The notes beneath the pieces are model-generated. The model saw only the letters and a program-made list of their open reading frames with translations. It did no database searches and was not told the origin of the DNA. DNA of 64,000 nt from Kaistia geumhonensis (GTDB lineage Bacteria; Pseudomonadota; Alphaproteobacteria; Rhizobiales; Kaistiaceae). The stretch lies in assembly GCF_030815145.1 (NCBI RefSeq), contig NZ_JAUSWJ010000001.1, positions 4,020,501 to 4,084,500 of the forward strand. Direction: 5' to 3'. The position numbers were made by a program, and so were the translations under genes. Of this stretch, positions 44,402 to 56,803 are shown piece after piece (position 1 is the stretch's first letter; the number at the start of each line of letters is the position of its first letter).

Positions 44402-45624
44402 CGGACGCGAGGCTCGCCGGCGCGGACTTCCTCGCCGACCCGCTTGTCGTCGACGTGCTCCGCATCCTCTCGGCCGAGGGCGGCGCGGCGCGCGTCGTCG
44501 GCGGCGCTGTGCGCAACGCGCTGATGGGGCTTCCCGCCTCCGGCGATATCGACATTGCGACGACGCTTCTGCCCGACGAGGTCATGGCGCGCGCGGCCGC
44601 GGCGGGGCTTCAATCGGTGCCGACGGGCATCGAGCACGGCACCGTGACGGTGATCGGTCGCCACCGGGTCGTCGAGGTGACGACGCTGCGCGAGGATGTC
44701 GAGACGAATGGCCGCCACGCCGTGGTACGGTTCGGCACCGACTGGGCGGCCGACGCCGCGCGTCGCGACTTCACCATGAACGCGCTCTTCGCCGATGCGC
44801 AGGGCCGTATCTTCGATCTCGTCGGCGGGCTCGACGATCTCGCCGCGCGGCGTGTCCGCTTCATCGGCTCGGCCGACCAGCGCATCGCCGAGGATCGGCT
44901 GCGGGTGCTCCGCTTCTTCCGCTTCCATGCGCGCTATGGTCATGGCGCGCCCGATGCCGAGGGCCTCGCGGCAGCCATCCGCGCCCGCCATGCGCTGGGC
45001 GATCTCTCGGCCGAGCGGATCGGTCAGGAGATGCGGCGTCTGGTAATCGCGCCGGGCGCTGCCGCGACGCTCGCCGTGATGCAGGACAGCGGCATCCTGC
45101 CGCTCATCGCCGCCGGCGTCGGGCGGGTCGGCGTCTTTCAGCGGCTCGCCGCGGACGCGGGCGCGCCGGATGATCCGGCCCTGCGCTTCGCGGCGCTGTT
45201 CGGCTTCGTGCAGGAGGATATCGACCGCATCGTGCGCCGCTTCCGCCTCGCCAATCGCGAGCGCGACCGCATGACCGAGGCGCTCGCCGCGCGACCGGCG
45301 CTGATGGGCGGCGGCCCCGCCTCGGACCGCGTGGCGCTCTACCGGCGCGGGCGCGAGGCGGTGACGGGCGCGCTGGCGCTGCTCGCCGCCGAGGGCCGGC
45401 TGCCCGCCGCCGAGGCCGCGGCGCGGCGATCGGCGATCGAGGCTTTCCAGCCGGCGGTCTTCCCGCTCTCGGGACGTGACGTGGTGGAGGCGGGAATCGG
45501 ACGCGGGCCGGCCGTCGGCGTGATCCTGCGCCATCTCGAGGACTGGTGGCTGCGCGAGGACTTCAGGCCCGATGCGGCGATGCTCCGCCGGCGCCTGCAG
45601 GAGATCGTCGCCGCTCAGCAGTAG
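44398..45624 (+). CDS. cca: CCA tRNA nucleotidyltransferase
   Basis: Adds or repairs the 3' CCA of tRNAs. The 408-residue class II enzyme shows the head motif VVGGAVRNALMG, the catalytic GDIDIATTLLP (two Asp), RRDFTMNALF and DRLRVLRFFRFHARYG. It is the last gene of the plus-strand unit DUF1285, Nudix, DUF6111, cca. The convergent petC operon ends 95 bases away, with a shared hairpin between them. Confidence 0.92.
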   Translation: MTDARLAGADFLADPLVVDVLRILSAEGGAARVVGGAVRNALMGLPASGDIDIATTLLPDEVMARAAAAGLQSVPTGIEHGTVTVIGRHRVVEVTTLREDVETNGRHAVVRFGTDWAADAARRDFTMNALFADAQGRIFDLVGGLDDLAARRVRFIGSADQRIAEDRLRVLRFFRFHARYGHGAPDAEGLAAAIRARHALGDLSAERIGQEMRRLVIAPGAAATLAVMQDSGILPLIAAGVGRVGVFQRLAADAGAPDDPALRFAALFGFVQEDIDRIVRRFRLANRERDRMTEALAARPALMGGGPASDRVALYRRGREAVTGALALLAAEGRLPAAEAAARRSAIEAFQPAVFPLSGRDVVEAGIGRGPAVGVILRHLEDWWLREDFRPDAAMLRRRLQEIVAAQQ

Positions 45625-45631
45625 CGCAGTC

Positions 45632-45667
45632 CAGAAACGAAAATGGCCGGGACGAGCCCGGCCATTT
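45632..45667 (-). terminator. Bidirectional terminator between cca and petC
   Basis: AAATGGCCGGG (45641-45651) pairs with CCCGGCCATTT (45657-45667). On the minus strand it is followed by TCGTTTCTGG after a TTT arm, a good U-run for petC. On the plus strand only TTTCG follows, so termination of cca is weaker. Confidence 0.7.
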
Positions 45668-45696
45668 CGCATGTCAAACGTCCGTGTGGCGCGCCC

Positions 45697-45735
45697 GTGC
45701 GCGACCTCGGTGCGCGAACCTAGTGCGCGACCTTG
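45697..45735. repeat. Three tandem 13-bp repeats spanning the petC stop
   Basis: GTGCGCGA begins at 45697, 45710 and 45723, an exact 13-base period, with similar C/T-rich pentamers after it. The third copy includes the last codons of petC and the second contains its stop codon. Confidence 0.75.
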
Positions 45736-46610
45736 GACCAGATCTTCTTCTTGGTCACATAGAGCAGGCCGGCGAAGACGATCAGGAAGATGATCACCTG
45801 GAAGCCGGCGCGCTTGCGCGCGTCGAGATGCGGCTCGGCGGTCCACATCAGGAAGGCCGACACGTCGCGCGAATACTGGTCGACCGTCTGCGGCGTGCCG
45901 TCGGTATAGGTGACCTGACCGTCCGAGAGCGGCGGCGGCATGGCGATGGCCGGGCCGCTGACGAAATGCGGGTTGTAGTGCAGTCCCGGGGGGATCTGCA
46001 TGCCGGCCGGCGCTTCCTTGTAGCCCGTCAGGAGGCCGTGGATGTAGTCCGGGCCGCCTTCCTCATACTGCGTGAACAGGTCGAGGATGAACCAGGGGAA
46101 GCCGCGCTCCACGGCGCGGGCCTTGGCCATCAGCGACAGGTCCGGGGGCGCCTTGCCATTGTTGGCGGCGGCGGCCGCCTCCGGGTTCGGGAAGGGCGAG
46201 GGGAAGCGGTCGGAGAGGCGGCCGGGACGCTCGAACATGTCGCCGGCGTCGTTCGGGCCGTCCTGCACCTGGTAGCTGGCCGCGACGCTGCGCGCCTGTG
46301 CCTCGGTGAAATGCGGCCCGCCTTCCTGCGCCAGGTTGCGGAACGACATCAGGCTCATCGAATGACAGGAGGCGCAGACCTCCTTGTACACCTGATAGCC
46401 GCGCTGCAGCTGCGCCGTGTCGAAGCGGCCGAACAGGCCGGCGAAGGACCAGGGCTCCAGCGTCGGCTTGATGATCGGGAAATGCGTCGGCTGGGCTTCC
46501 TCGCCGCCACCCTCGGCGGCGAGCGCCGCGCCGGCGCCGATCGCGCCGATGCCGAGCATCACGCCGAGGCCGAGGCCGGCAAGCTTCGTGGACAAGCTCT
46601 TCATGGTCAT
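45720..46610 (-). CDS. petC: Cytochrome c1 of the bc1 complex
   Basis: Heme-carrying subunit of ubiquinol-cytochrome c reductase, 296 residues. A signal peptide (GLGLGVMLGIGAIGAGAALA) is followed by the c-type heme site CASCH (about residues 79-83) and the axial Met region in MQIPPGLHYNP. The C-terminal helix VIIFLIVFAGLLYVTKKKIW anchors it in the inner membrane. ATG 46610 (MTMKSL) has AGGAA 8 bases upstream. Last gene of petABC. Three 13-bp repeats overlap its 3' end. Confidence 0.93.
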   Translation of the reverse strand: MTMKSLSTKLAGLGLGVMLGIGAIGAGAALAAEGGGEEAQPTHFPIIKPTLEPWSFAGLFGRFDTAQLQRGYQVYKEVCASCHSMSLMSFRNLAQEGGPHFTEAQARSVAASYQVQDGPNDAGDMFERPGRLSDRFPSPFPNPEAAAAANNGKAPPDLSLMAKARAVERGFPWFILDLFTQYEEGGPDYIHGLLTGYKEAPAGMQIPPGLHYNPHFVSGPAIAMPPPLSDGQVTYTDGTPQTVDQYSRDVSAFLMWTAEPHLDARKRAGFQVIIFLIVFAGLLYVTKKKIWSKVAH

Positions 46611-46633
46611 CGATCCGTTTCCTGTCCCACGGC

Positions 46634-47899
46634 TCACTTGGTCTGCGGTCCGGACGGAGCACCCGCCGTGACGGGCGCACCACCGCCGAGCACTGCCTCC
46701 GTGATCGAGGCCGGGAGCGGCCTCGGCTTCTCGAACAGGCCGAGCAGCGGCAGGATGATCAGGAAGTGGGCGAAGTAGTAGACCGTCAGGATGCGGCCGA
46801 CGATCAGGTAGCCACCCTCGGGCGGCATGGCGCCGATATAGCCGAGGCCGACCGCGGCGACCGCCCAGATCCAGAAGAACTGGCGATAGAGCGGGCGGAA
46901 ATTCGCGGAGCGGACCTTCGACGTATCGAGCCACGGCACCACGAACAGCACCGCGATGGCGCCGAACATGGCGATGACGCCGAGCAGCTTGTCCGGGATC
47001 GAGCGCAGGATCGCGTAGAAGGGCAGGAAGTACCATTCCGGCACGATATGCGCAGGCGTCACCAGCGGATTCGCCTCGATGTAGTTGTCGGCGTGGCCGA
47101 GATAGTTCGGCACGTAGAAGACGAAGTAGCAGTAGAAAATCAGGAAGACGACGAGGCCGAGCGCATCCTTGACGGTGAAATAGGGATGGAAGGGCAGGGT
47201 GTCCTGCTTGTCCTTCACCGAGACGCCGGTCGGGTTGTTGGAGCCGGGAATGTGCAGCGCCCAGATATGCAGAACCACGACGCCCGCGATGATGAAGGGC
47301 AGCAGGTAATGCAGGGCGAAGAAGCGGTTCAGCGTCGGGTTGTCGACCGAGAAGCCGCCCCACAGCCAGGTCACGATCGTCTGGCCGACGAGCGGGATGG
47401 CGCCGAACAGGTTGGTGATCACGGTAGCGCCCCAGAAGGACATCTGGCCCCAGGGCAGCACATAGCCCATGAAGCCGGTCGCCATCATGAGCAGGAAGAT
47501 GATCATGCCGAGGATCCACAGGACCTCGCGCGGGGCCTTGTAGGACCCGTAATAGAGGCCGCGGAAGATGTGGATGTAGACGGCGATGAAGAACATCGAC
47601 GCGCCGTTGGCATGCAGGTAGCGGAGCATCCAGCCGGAGTTCACGTCGCGCATGATGCCTTCGACCGAGTTGAAGGCGAGCGTGACATGCGGCGTGTAGT
47701 GCATCGCGAGCACCACGCCGGTCGCGATCTGCGCGACCAGCATGAAGGCGAGGATGCCGCCGAAGGTCCAGAAGTAGTTCAGGTTCCGCGGGTTGGGGAA
47801 CACGATGAAGGACGAGTGCACCAGGCCGATGATCGGCAGGCGCGTCTCGAGCCACTTCAGCGCAGGATGCTGGGGCTGATAGGTCGAAGGTCCGGACAT
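46634..47899 (-). CDS. petB: Cytochrome b of the bc1 complex
   Basis: Diheme quinol-oxidising core subunit, 421 residues with eight helices. The four heme-binding histidines lie in [12 protein letters not shown] and [12 protein letters not shown] (helix B), and ALHYLLPF and VVLHIWALH (helix D). The quinol-oxidation loop [14 protein letters not shown] is intact. It is a complete cytochrome b, not a cytochrome b-c1 fusion as in some rhizobia. It lies between the Rieske and c1 genes. Confidence 0.95.
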   Translation of the reverse strand: MSGPSTYQPQHPALKWLETRLPIIGLVHSSFIVFPNPRNLNYFWTFGGILAFMLVAQIATGVVLAMHYTPHVTLAFNSVEGIMRDVNSGWMLRYLHANGASMFFIAVYIHIFRGLYYGSYKAPREVLWILGMIIFLLMMATGFMGYVLPWGQMSFWGATVITNLFGAIPLVGQTIVTWLWGGFSVDNPTLNRFFALHYLLPFIIAGVVVLHIWALHIPGSNNPTGVSVKDKQDTLPFHPYFTVKDALGLVVFLIFYCYFVFYVPNYLGHADNYIEANPLVTPAHIVPEWYFLPFYAILRSIPDKLLGVIAMFGAIAVLFVVPWLDTSKVRSANFRPLYRQFFWIWAVAAVGLGYIGAMPPEGGYLIVGRILTVYYFAHFLIILPLLGLFEKPRPLPASITEAVLGGGAPVTAGAPSGPQTK

Positions 47900-47917
47900 G
47901 GTTGCGTCTTTCTCCCG

Positions 47918-48484
47918 TCAGCCGATCTTGATCTTGGTGTCGGTCATGAATGAATAGACCGGAATGGCCATGTTCTCCGGCGCCGGTCCCTGACGGATGC
48001 GGCCCGCGGTATCGTAGACCGAGCCGTGGCAGGGGCAGAACCAGCCGCCGAAAGACCCTTCCTGGCCGAGCGGGATGCAGCCGAGATGGGTGCAGACATT
48101 GACCATGACGAACCAGTTCTCCTTGCCTTCCGCGGCGCGGTTGGCATCGGTGGCGGGTGCGTCGGCCGGAAGATTGGCGTTGCGGGCGATCGGGTCCTTG
48201 AGGTCGGAAAGGGCAGCGGCCTTTGCCTCTTCCACTTCCTTGGCGGTGCGGTTGCGCACGACCACCGGCTTGCCGCGCCACTTCACGGTCACCGACTCGC
48301 CTTCCTTGATCGACGAGATGTCGACCTCGGACGAGGCGAGGGCGAGCGCCGAGGCGTCGGGATTCATCTGGTTGATGAAGGGCCAGACGGTCGCCGCGAC
48401 GCCGACCGCGCCGACCGCGCCTGTCGCGATGAAGAGAAAGTCGCGTCGGGTCGGCTCTGTCGCAGCGCTGTGTGCCAAGATCAT
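47918..48484 (-). CDS. petA: Rieske iron-sulfur subunit of the bc1 complex
   Basis: Electron-carrying subunit of 188 residues. A twin-arginine start (TRRDFLFIATGAVGAVG) serves as signal and membrane anchor. The 2Fe-2S ligands are in CTHLGC and CPCHGS. First gene of petABC. A GAGGGGA site precedes the ATG. The 224 bases upstream hold no clear promoter, only a small GGCGTA-GGC-TACGCC hairpin at 48585-48599. Confidence 0.94.
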   Translation of the reverse strand: MILAHSAATEPTRRDFLFIATGAVGAVGVAATVWPFINQMNPDASALALASSEVDISSIKEGESVTVKWRGKPVVVRNRTAKEVEEAKAAALSDLKDPIARNANLPADAPATDANRAAEGKENWFVMVNVCTHLGCIPLGQEGSFGGWFCPCHGSVYDTAGRIRQGPAPENMAIPVYSFMTDTKIKIG

Positions 48485-48708
48485 TCCCCTCTCAATCCTC
48501 CGCCCCGGCCGTTCCGCCCTGCCGGATCCCTGCCGGGTCCCCAGGGCGAAATGTCCAATCGCGCGACCGGACAGCCGAAGCCAAGGCGTAGGCTACGCCC
48601 ATTTCGTTTGAAGCTGTTTAGCCATCGCCGCCCGCCGATGTCCAGAGACGGCAGGGCCTATGCGCACATTGTCGCGGCAGCCGTGAGGCAGGAATGTGCC
48701 CGCCGGCC

Positions 48709-49203
48709 TCAACCCCGCGCGATGGCGGAAAACCGCGCGAGGAGATCGGCGAAAGCGGCGACATCGGCATCGGACCAGTCGTCCATCTGCCCGCGAAGGA
48801 GGCGGCGCTTCGCCTTCCGCGTCGCCGCAATCAGCTCGCGCCCGGAATCAGTGAGCTCGAGCAGGCTGCGCCGCCCGTCCGCCTGAGAGGCGAGCCGCTC
48901 GACGAACCCGGCCCGGACGGCCTCGGCGACCAGGCGGCTGGCCTGCGAGGGGTCGACGACGAGCCGCTCGGCGACGGTCGCCACCGAGACGCCGTCCGCC
49001 TCGCCGCGACCCGCTTCGTCGATGACGTCGACCACCTCGACAAGGGCGGGCTCGATGGCCAGCCCGAGCTCGTCGAGCACGCGGCGACCGAGGCCGCGAC
49101 GGATCATGCTGCGGCGCAGTCGGCCGAGCGCGACATCGATCCGCGCGACCGCGCCGTCGCGATCAGCCGGCAATCCGTCGTCCCTGTCCTCGGAGCGTTC
49201 CAT
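48709..49203 (-). CDS. MarR-family transcriptional regulator
   Basis: Winged-helix regulator of 164 residues. The recognition region is VATVAERLVVDPSQASRLVAEAV, followed by the wing FVERLASQADGRRSLLELTDSG. ATG 49203 (MERSEDR) is preferred to a GTG at 49212. It is divergent from a small monooxygenase-like gene; a perfect dyad in the gap between them is the likely operator. Ligand unknown. Confidence 0.87.
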   Translation of the reverse strand: MERSEDRDDGLPADRDGAVARIDVALGRLRRSMIRRGLGRRVLDELGLAIEPALVEVVDVIDEAGRGEADGVSVATVAERLVVDPSQASRLVAEAVRAGFVERLASQADGRRSLLELTDSGRELIAATRKAKRRLLRGQMDDWSDADVAAFADLLARFSAIARG

Positions 49204-49257
49204 GCCAGCCACTTAGCACGCCGGACGGCCGCCTCGCATCGGGCGAAATGAGTGCGA

Positions 49258-49290
49258 TTTACAATTAAATGCGTGACGCACGCATATTTA
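49258..49290 (+). promoter_or_regulatory. MarR operator within a candidate promoter
   Basis: ATGCGTG-ACG-CACGCAT (49269-49285) is a perfect 7-bp inverted repeat. It lies just after TTTACA (49258-49263), a good -35, and overlaps the AT-rich stretch CATATTTA where the -10 would be. Binding there would block transcription of the gene at 49325. Confidence 0.55.
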
Positions 49291-49324
49291 TGGGTCATGC
49301 TGGCCGTGTGGTGCTCAGGAAGGG

Positions 49325-49675
49325 ATGTCCATCATGAATTCCAGAATCGTCTGGCCCGAGGGGGCCATCTATCGCATCGACCTGTTCTGCGTGCCCGATG
49401 CGGCGCGAGCGGCCTTCGCGGAGCGGGCGGAAGCAACGCAGGCGGTGCTGCGCCGTCAGGGCGGGCTGGTGGGCGAGCAGGGTTTCGAGCGGATCGGCGG
49501 GCCGGGGCGTTTCAACATCGCGACGCTGGCGGCCTGGGAAAACGCGGCGGCGATCGAAGCCGCCTCGAAGGCGGTGGCCGACATGCATGCGGCGACCGGA
49601 TTCGATCGGCAGAGCTTCGTCGTCCAGCGCGGCATCGCCGCCGAGATCGCGACATTCCGCGCCTTCACGCTCTGA
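49325..49675 (+). CDS. Antibiotic biosynthesis monooxygenase (ABM) family protein
   Basis: Small ferredoxin-like-fold protein of 116 residues. It has the ABM pattern: YRIDLFCVPDAARAAFAERAE, then RFNIATLAAWENAAAIEAA. Such enzymes act on quinones, heme or small aromatics without cofactor. The start may instead be ATG 49334 (MNSRIV), which has a better-spaced AGGAAGG. It is divergent from the MarR gene and is probably its target. Confidence 0.72.
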   Translation: MSIMNSRIVWPEGAIYRIDLFCVPDAARAAFAERAEATQAVLRRQGGLVGEQGFERIGGPGRFNIATLAAWENAAAIEAASKAVADMHAATGFDRQSFVVQRGIAAEIATFRAFTL

Positions 49676-49713
49676 TGCGGGACGGGCGGGGACATGCCCC
49701 GCCCGTCTTCTCG

Positions 49714-51543
49714 TCACGCCGCGTCGAGGAAGCCGCCGGATTGGCGGCGCCACAGGCTGGCATAGAGGCCGCCATGGCGGAGCAGTTCCTCGTGGCTGCC
49801 GGTCTCCACGATCGCGCCCTTGTCGAGCACGATTAGCCGGTCCATCGCCGCGATGGTGGAGAGTCGGTGCGCGATCGCGATCACCGTCTTGCCGGCCATC
49901 AGCTCGAAGAAGCTCTCCTGGATCGCCGCCTCGACCTCCGAATCGAGCGCCGAGGTGGCCTCGTCGAGGATGAGGATCGGCGCGTCCTTGAGGAGCACGC
50001 GCGCGATGGCGATGCGCTGCCGCTGGCCGCCCGAGAGCTTCACGCCGCGCTCGCCGACATGCGCCTCGAACCCCGTGCGGCCACGCGGATCGCTGAGATG
50101 GGCGATGAAGTCGAGCGCATGCGCCTTGCGCGCCGCCTCGACGACATCCTCCATCGTCGCTTCCGGCTTGCCGTAGCGGATGTTGTCGATGACCGAACGG
50201 TGCAGCAGCGAGGTGTCCTGCGTCACCAGCCCGATCTGCTGGCGAAGCGTCTCCTGCTTCGCGCCGGCGATATCCTGCCCGTCGATGCGGATCGTGCCCT
50301 TCTCCACATCGTAGAAGCGCAGCAGGAGGTTGACGAGCGTTGACTTGCCGGCGCCGGAGCGGCCGACCAGACCGACCTTCTCGCCCGGCGCGATGGTCAT
50401 CGACAGGTTCTCGATGATGCCGCCCTTCTTGCCATAGTGGAAGGTGACGTCCTCGAAGCGGATCTCGCCGCGCGGGACGGCGAGCACCGGCGCCGCCGGT
50501 TTGTCGAGCAGCGAATAAGGCCGCGCGATCGTCTCGAGACCTTCCTGCACCGTGCCCATCTGCTCGAAGATCCCGATCGCCACCCACATGATCCAGCCGG
50601 ACATGTTGGAGATGCGGATCGAGAGACCCGAGGCGACCGCGATGGCGCCGAGCGAGATCGACGACACCGACCAGAGCCAGATCGCCAGCGCGCCGGTGGA
50701 GACGATCAGGATGCCGTTGAGGCACGAGACCGTCGCGTTCATCGCCGTGATGAGCCGCGTCTCGCTGCGGAACGTCTCGGTATGCTCCTTCAGGATCTCC
50801 TGCGCGTAGTCGTCCTCGCGGTCGGCATGGGCGAAGAGCTTCACCGTCTGGATGTTGGTGTAGCTGTCGACGATGCGGCCGGTCAGCGCCGAGCGCACCT
50901 CCGACATCGCCGTCGCCCGGTCGCGGATGCGGGGCACGAACCAGGCGAGCGTCACCACGTAGCAGACGATCCAGATCGACAGCGGCACCGTCAGCCGCCA
51001 GTCCGCCTCGGCGAAGATGACCAGCGCCGAGATCGCGAAGATGGCGACAAACCAGATCGCGTCGATGAGCTGCGTCACCGATTCGCGCAGCGCCGGTCCC
51101 GTCTGGACGATCTTCGAGGCGATGCGGCCGGCGAAGTCGTTGGCGAAGAAGGTGACCGACTGGCGCAGCACGTAGCGATGCGTCTGCCAGCGGACGAGAT
51201 TGGTCAGCGACGGCGCGATCGCCTGCTGGTTCAGGAGATCGTGCAGAATATGGGAGATCGGCGCCGCGACGGCGATGACGAAGCCCATCCAGAGGAAGGT
51301 GGGCCCGTAGTCGACGAAGACCTGCTCGGGCGAGGTCGTCTTCAGGAGGTCAACGATCGAGCCGATGTAGCGCATCATCGAGACCTCGATGAGCGACACA
51401 ACGAGACCGACGACCATCAGCGCGACCAGCCACGGCCAGACCTGACGGCAATAGCGCCAATAGAAGGCGATGAGCGTCGGCGGCGGCATGCTGTCGTCAT
51501 GCGGGCGAAAGGGGTCGATGAGCGTTTCGAATTTGCGGAACAT
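49714..51543 (-). CDS. ABC exporter, fused membrane and ATPase domains (copy A)
   Basis: Half-transporter of 609 residues: six helices in about 1-330, then an ATPase domain with Walker A GRSGAGKST, Q-loop VTQDTSLLH, signature LSGGQ, Walker B ILILDEATSALD and His in AIAHRLSTI. It is a close relative of the next gene upstream; both begin with F-x-x-LIDPF. The two probably form a heterodimer or related drug/lipid exporters. It starts after a 373-base gap carrying two small reading frames. Confidence 0.88.
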   Translation of the reverse strand: MFRKFETLIDPFRPHDDSMPPPTLIAFYWRYCRQVWPWLVALMVVGLVVSLIEVSMMRYIGSIVDLLKTTSPEQVFVDYGPTFLWMGFVIAVAAPISHILHDLLNQQAIAPSLTNLVRWQTHRYVLRQSVTFFANDFAGRIASKIVQTGPALRESVTQLIDAIWFVAIFAISALVIFAEADWRLTVPLSIWIVCYVVTLAWFVPRIRDRATAMSEVRSALTGRIVDSYTNIQTVKLFAHADREDDYAQEILKEHTETFRSETRLITAMNATVSCLNGILIVSTGALAIWLWSVSSISLGAIAVASGLSIRISNMSGWIMWVAIGIFEQMGTVQEGLETIARPYSLLDKPAAPVLAVPRGEIRFEDVTFHYGKKGGIIENLSMTIAPGEKVGLVGRSGAGKSTLVNLLLRFYDVEKGTIRIDGQDIAGAKQETLRQQIGLVTQDTSLLHRSVIDNIRYGKPEATMEDVVEAARKAHALDFIAHLSDPRGRTGFEAHVGERGVKLSGGQRQRIAIARVLLKDAPILILDEATSALDSEVEAAIQESFFELMAGKTVIAIAHRLSTIAAMDRLIVLDKGAIVETGSHEELLRHGGLYASLWRRQSGGFLDAA

Positions 51544-51916
51544 GGCGTGCGTCTGCGGCGAGAAGGAAGGGGAGCGCAGTCGGGGCGCACGGGCGCCGTC
51601 GACGGCAGAGAAAGGCGTGGGGATCGGGCGACGACGACGCGGCCGCGTCAGGCGCGGCGGGGGTCGTCAGGTTCGGCCAAAGATGGAGTCAGAGGGCCCG
51701 GAAGCCCGCACCGGGACGCATCTGGGGCCGAATGTGCGAAAGCATATGCTCCATGCAGCCCTCCTCGTCAGCGGTTGCGTGGGCGACGCCATGATCGGCG
51801 TGCCCTCCTGAGGACCGCACTCTTGTCGCAGGCGCAGCGCGGCGCAAGGGGGCGCCGATCATTTGTTCGATCTGTTGCAGGCGGGAGACAGCGCTACCTT
51901 CGGCTGCGGTCGCCGG
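51544..51916 (-). other. 373-base gap between two exporter genes, with two overlapping small frames
   Basis: On the minus strand two nested short frames have good ribosome sites. One runs 51792-51667 (41 codons, ATG preceded by AGGAGG). The other runs 51754-51689 (21 codons, MEHMLSHIRPQ..., ATG six bases after GAGGAGGG). They could be leader peptides for copy A of the exporter. No repeats or strong terminator are seen in the gap, and no protein family is recognised for either peptide. Confidence 0.35.
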
Positions 51917-53767
<1,851 letters not shown>

Positions 53768-53862
53768 GGTTATGTCCGGAGCGCCGGCCGCCTTCCTTGT
53801 CCTGAGCGTCCGGATGTCTTCAACGTCCGAGCGCTCCCATTTCCGTTCCGAACGGCCCTTCC

Positions 53863-54351
53863 TTGCCGAGCATCGTCCTCTACCAGCCCGATATTCCGCA
53901 CAATACCGGCGCGATCCTGCGATTCGCCGCCTGTGTCGGGCTGCCGGTGGAGATCGTCGAGCCGGCGGGCTTCGATCTCTCCGATCGCGGGCTGAAGCGG
54001 GCCGGCATGGACTATCTGGAGCGCGCGACCCTCACGCGCCACCCTTCATTCGCGGCATTCGACGACATTCGCCGCCAACGAGGCGGGCGGCTTCTGCTGC
54101 TGACGACCAGGGCCGAGCGCTCCTATCTCGATTTCGACTATGCCGCCGGCGATCTCCTGATGTTCGGGCGCGAGAGCGCCGGCGTCCCGGACGCGGTGCA
54201 TGCGATCGCCGACGAGCGCCTCGTGGTGCCGATGCGCCCCGGGCTGCGGTCGATCAATCTCGCCATGACCGTGGCGATGGTGGCCGGGGAGGTGCTGCGG
54301 CAGCTCGGCGGCCCGCCTGTCGTCGCGACGATGGAAGACCAGGGAGGATGA
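53863..54351 (+). CDS. trmL: tRNA (cytidine(34)-2'-O)-methyltransferase
   Basis: SPOUT-class methyltransferase of 162 residues that modifies the wobble base of certain leucine tRNAs. The start [19 protein letters not shown], the knot motif [12 protein letters not shown] and the SAM-binding [16 protein letters not shown] are diagnostic. The initiator appears to be TTG at 53863, which places the conserved first strand correctly; no in-frame ATG fits. The hemF start is five bases after its stop. Confidence 0.9.
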   Translation: MPSIVLYQPDIPHNTGAILRFAACVGLPVEIVEPAGFDLSDRGLKRAGMDYLERATLTRHPSFAAFDDIRRQRGGRLLLLTTRAERSYLDFDYAAGDLLMFGRESAGVPDAVHAIADERLVVPMRPGLRSINLAMTVAMVAGEVLRQLGGPPVVATMEDQGG

Positions 54352-54355
54352 GCCG

Positions 54356-55243
54356 ATGACCCTGCCCGACGGGCTCGACGAGAAGAAGGCCCGCGCCGCC
54401 CACTGGTTCCTCGAGCTCCAGACGCGCATCACCGCCGCCTTCGAGGCGCTGGAGCGCGAGGCTGCGGACGATCGTTATCCCGGCGCGCCGGGCCGTTTCG
54501 AGCGCAAGCCCTGGAAGCGAACCGACCATACCGGCACTGACGGCGGCGGCGGTACCATGGCGATGCTGCGGGGCCGGCTGTTCGAGAAGGCGGGCGTGCA
54601 TGTCTCGGCGGTGCATGGCAGCTTCGCCCCGGAATTCGCCAAGGACATCCCAGGCGCCGACGAGGATCCCCGTTTCTGGGCCGGCGGCATCTCGCTGATC
54701 GTGCATCCGAGGAGCCCCAACGTGCCGGCCGTGCACATGAACACGCGCATGGTGGTCACGACGCGGCAGTGGTTCGGCGGCGGCGCCGACCTGACGCCGG
54801 TGCTCGATCGCCGCCGCACGCAGGACGACGCCGACAGCATCGCCTTCCACGCCGCGATGCGCGGGGCCTGCGAGCGTCACGCCGTCGCCGATTACGGCCG
54901 CTACAAGGAGTGGTGCGACACCTATTTCTTCCTGAAGCACCGGGGCGAGCCGCGCGGCATCGGCGGCATCTTCTATGACGGGTTGCACTCCGGCGACTGG
55001 GAGGCGGATTTCGCCTTCACGCGGGATGTCGGCGCAAGCTTCCTCGACATCTATCCGAGGATCGTCCGCGCCAATCTCGCCGCGCCCTGGACGGAGGCGG
55101 ACCGCGAGGAGCAGCTCGTGCGCCGCGGCCGCTATGTCGAGTTCAACCTCCTCTATGACCGCGGCACGATCTTCGGGCTGAGGACCGGCGGCAATGTCGA
55201 TTCCATTCTTTCCTCGATGCCGCCCGAGGTGAAATGGCCATGA
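54356..55243 (+). CDS. hemF: Oxygen-dependent coproporphyrinogen III oxidase
   Basis: Aerobic heme-biosynthesis enzyme of 295 residues that oxidatively decarboxylates coproporphyrinogen III. The family signature region [12 protein letters not shown] (about residues 139-150) is preceded by [10 protein letters not shown], and [21 protein letters not shown] is typical of HemF. It follows trmL by four bases. It is distinct from the radical-SAM HemN used without oxygen. Confidence 0.93.
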   Translation: MTLPDGLDEKKARAAHWFLELQTRITAAFEALEREAADDRYPGAPGRFERKPWKRTDHTGTDGGGGTMAMLRGRLFEKAGVHVSAVHGSFAPEFAKDIPGADEDPRFWAGGISLIVHPRSPNVPAVHMNTRMVVTTRQWFGGGADLTPVLDRRRTQDDADSIAFHAAMRGACERHAVADYGRYKEWCDTYFFLKHRGEPRGIGGIFYDGLHSGDWEADFAFTRDVGASFLDIYPRIVRANLAAPWTEADREEQLVRRGRYVEFNLLYDRGTIFGLRTGGNVDSILSSMPPEVKWP

Positions 55244-55268
55244 CGGACAGGACGCGGGAACGCACGAC

Positions 55269-56144
<876 letters not shown>

Positions 56145-56240
56145 TCACATGCCGCGGCTTTACGCCGGGCTGCTGCTCGGGCAAGGCTGTGGCTCAACCG
56201 CCCGCGGCCACGCCGCGCCCGAACGATTCGACGTGCCGAG

Positions 56241-56783
56241 ATGACATCAGAACCTTTCGACTACGCCGCCGCCATCCGCACCATCCCGGACTATCCCGCC
56301 AAGGGCGTGATGTTCCGCGACATCACCACGCTGCTCGGCAATCCGCGCGCTTTCCGCCGCACGATCGACGACCTCGTGCAGCCCTGGGCCGGCTCCAAGG
56401 TGGACAAGGTGGCCGGCATCGAGGCGCGCGGCTTCATCATCGGCGGGGCGGTGGCGCACCAGCTCTCGGCCGGCTTCGTCCCGATCCGCAAGAAGGGCAA
56501 GCTGCCCTGGGAAACCATCGGCGAGGACTATGCGCTCGAATACGGGCACGACCGGATCGAGATCCATGTCGACGCAGTGGCCAAGGGCGAGCGCGTGATT
56601 CTCGTCGACGACCTGATCGCCACCGGCGGCACGGCCGAGGCGGCGATCAAGCTGCTGCGGCAGACCGGCGCCGTCGTCGAGGCAGCCTGCTTCATCGTCG
56701 ACCTGCCGGCGCTGGGCGGCGCCGACAAGCTGCGCGCGCTCGACGTGCCGGTTCGCACGCTGATCGCCTTCGACGGCCACTGA
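56241..56783 (+). CDS. apt: Adenine phosphoribosyltransferase
   Basis: Converts adenine and PRPP to AMP. The 180-residue protein has the family start [33 protein letters not shown], and the PRPP-binding loop [17 protein letters not shown] (about residues 120-136). It is placed after mtnP, whose reaction makes adenine. Length is normal. Confidence 0.93.
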   Translation: MTSEPFDYAAAIRTIPDYPAKGVMFRDITTLLGNPRAFRRTIDDLVQPWAGSKVDKVAGIEARGFIIGGAVAHQLSAGFVPIRKKGKLPWETIGEDYALEYGHDRIEIHVDAVAKGERVILVDDLIATGGTAEAAIKLLRQTGAVVEAACFIVDLPALGGADKLRALDVPVRTLIAFDGH

Positions 56784-56803
56784 ACGGGCAAGGGGTGGCG
56801 AGG

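Noticed and set aside
48585-48599. Small hairpin GGCGTA-GGC-TACGCC upstream of petA
   Set aside because: Stem of only 6 bp, no U-run, and not placed at a gene end; too weak to call a terminator or riboswitch.
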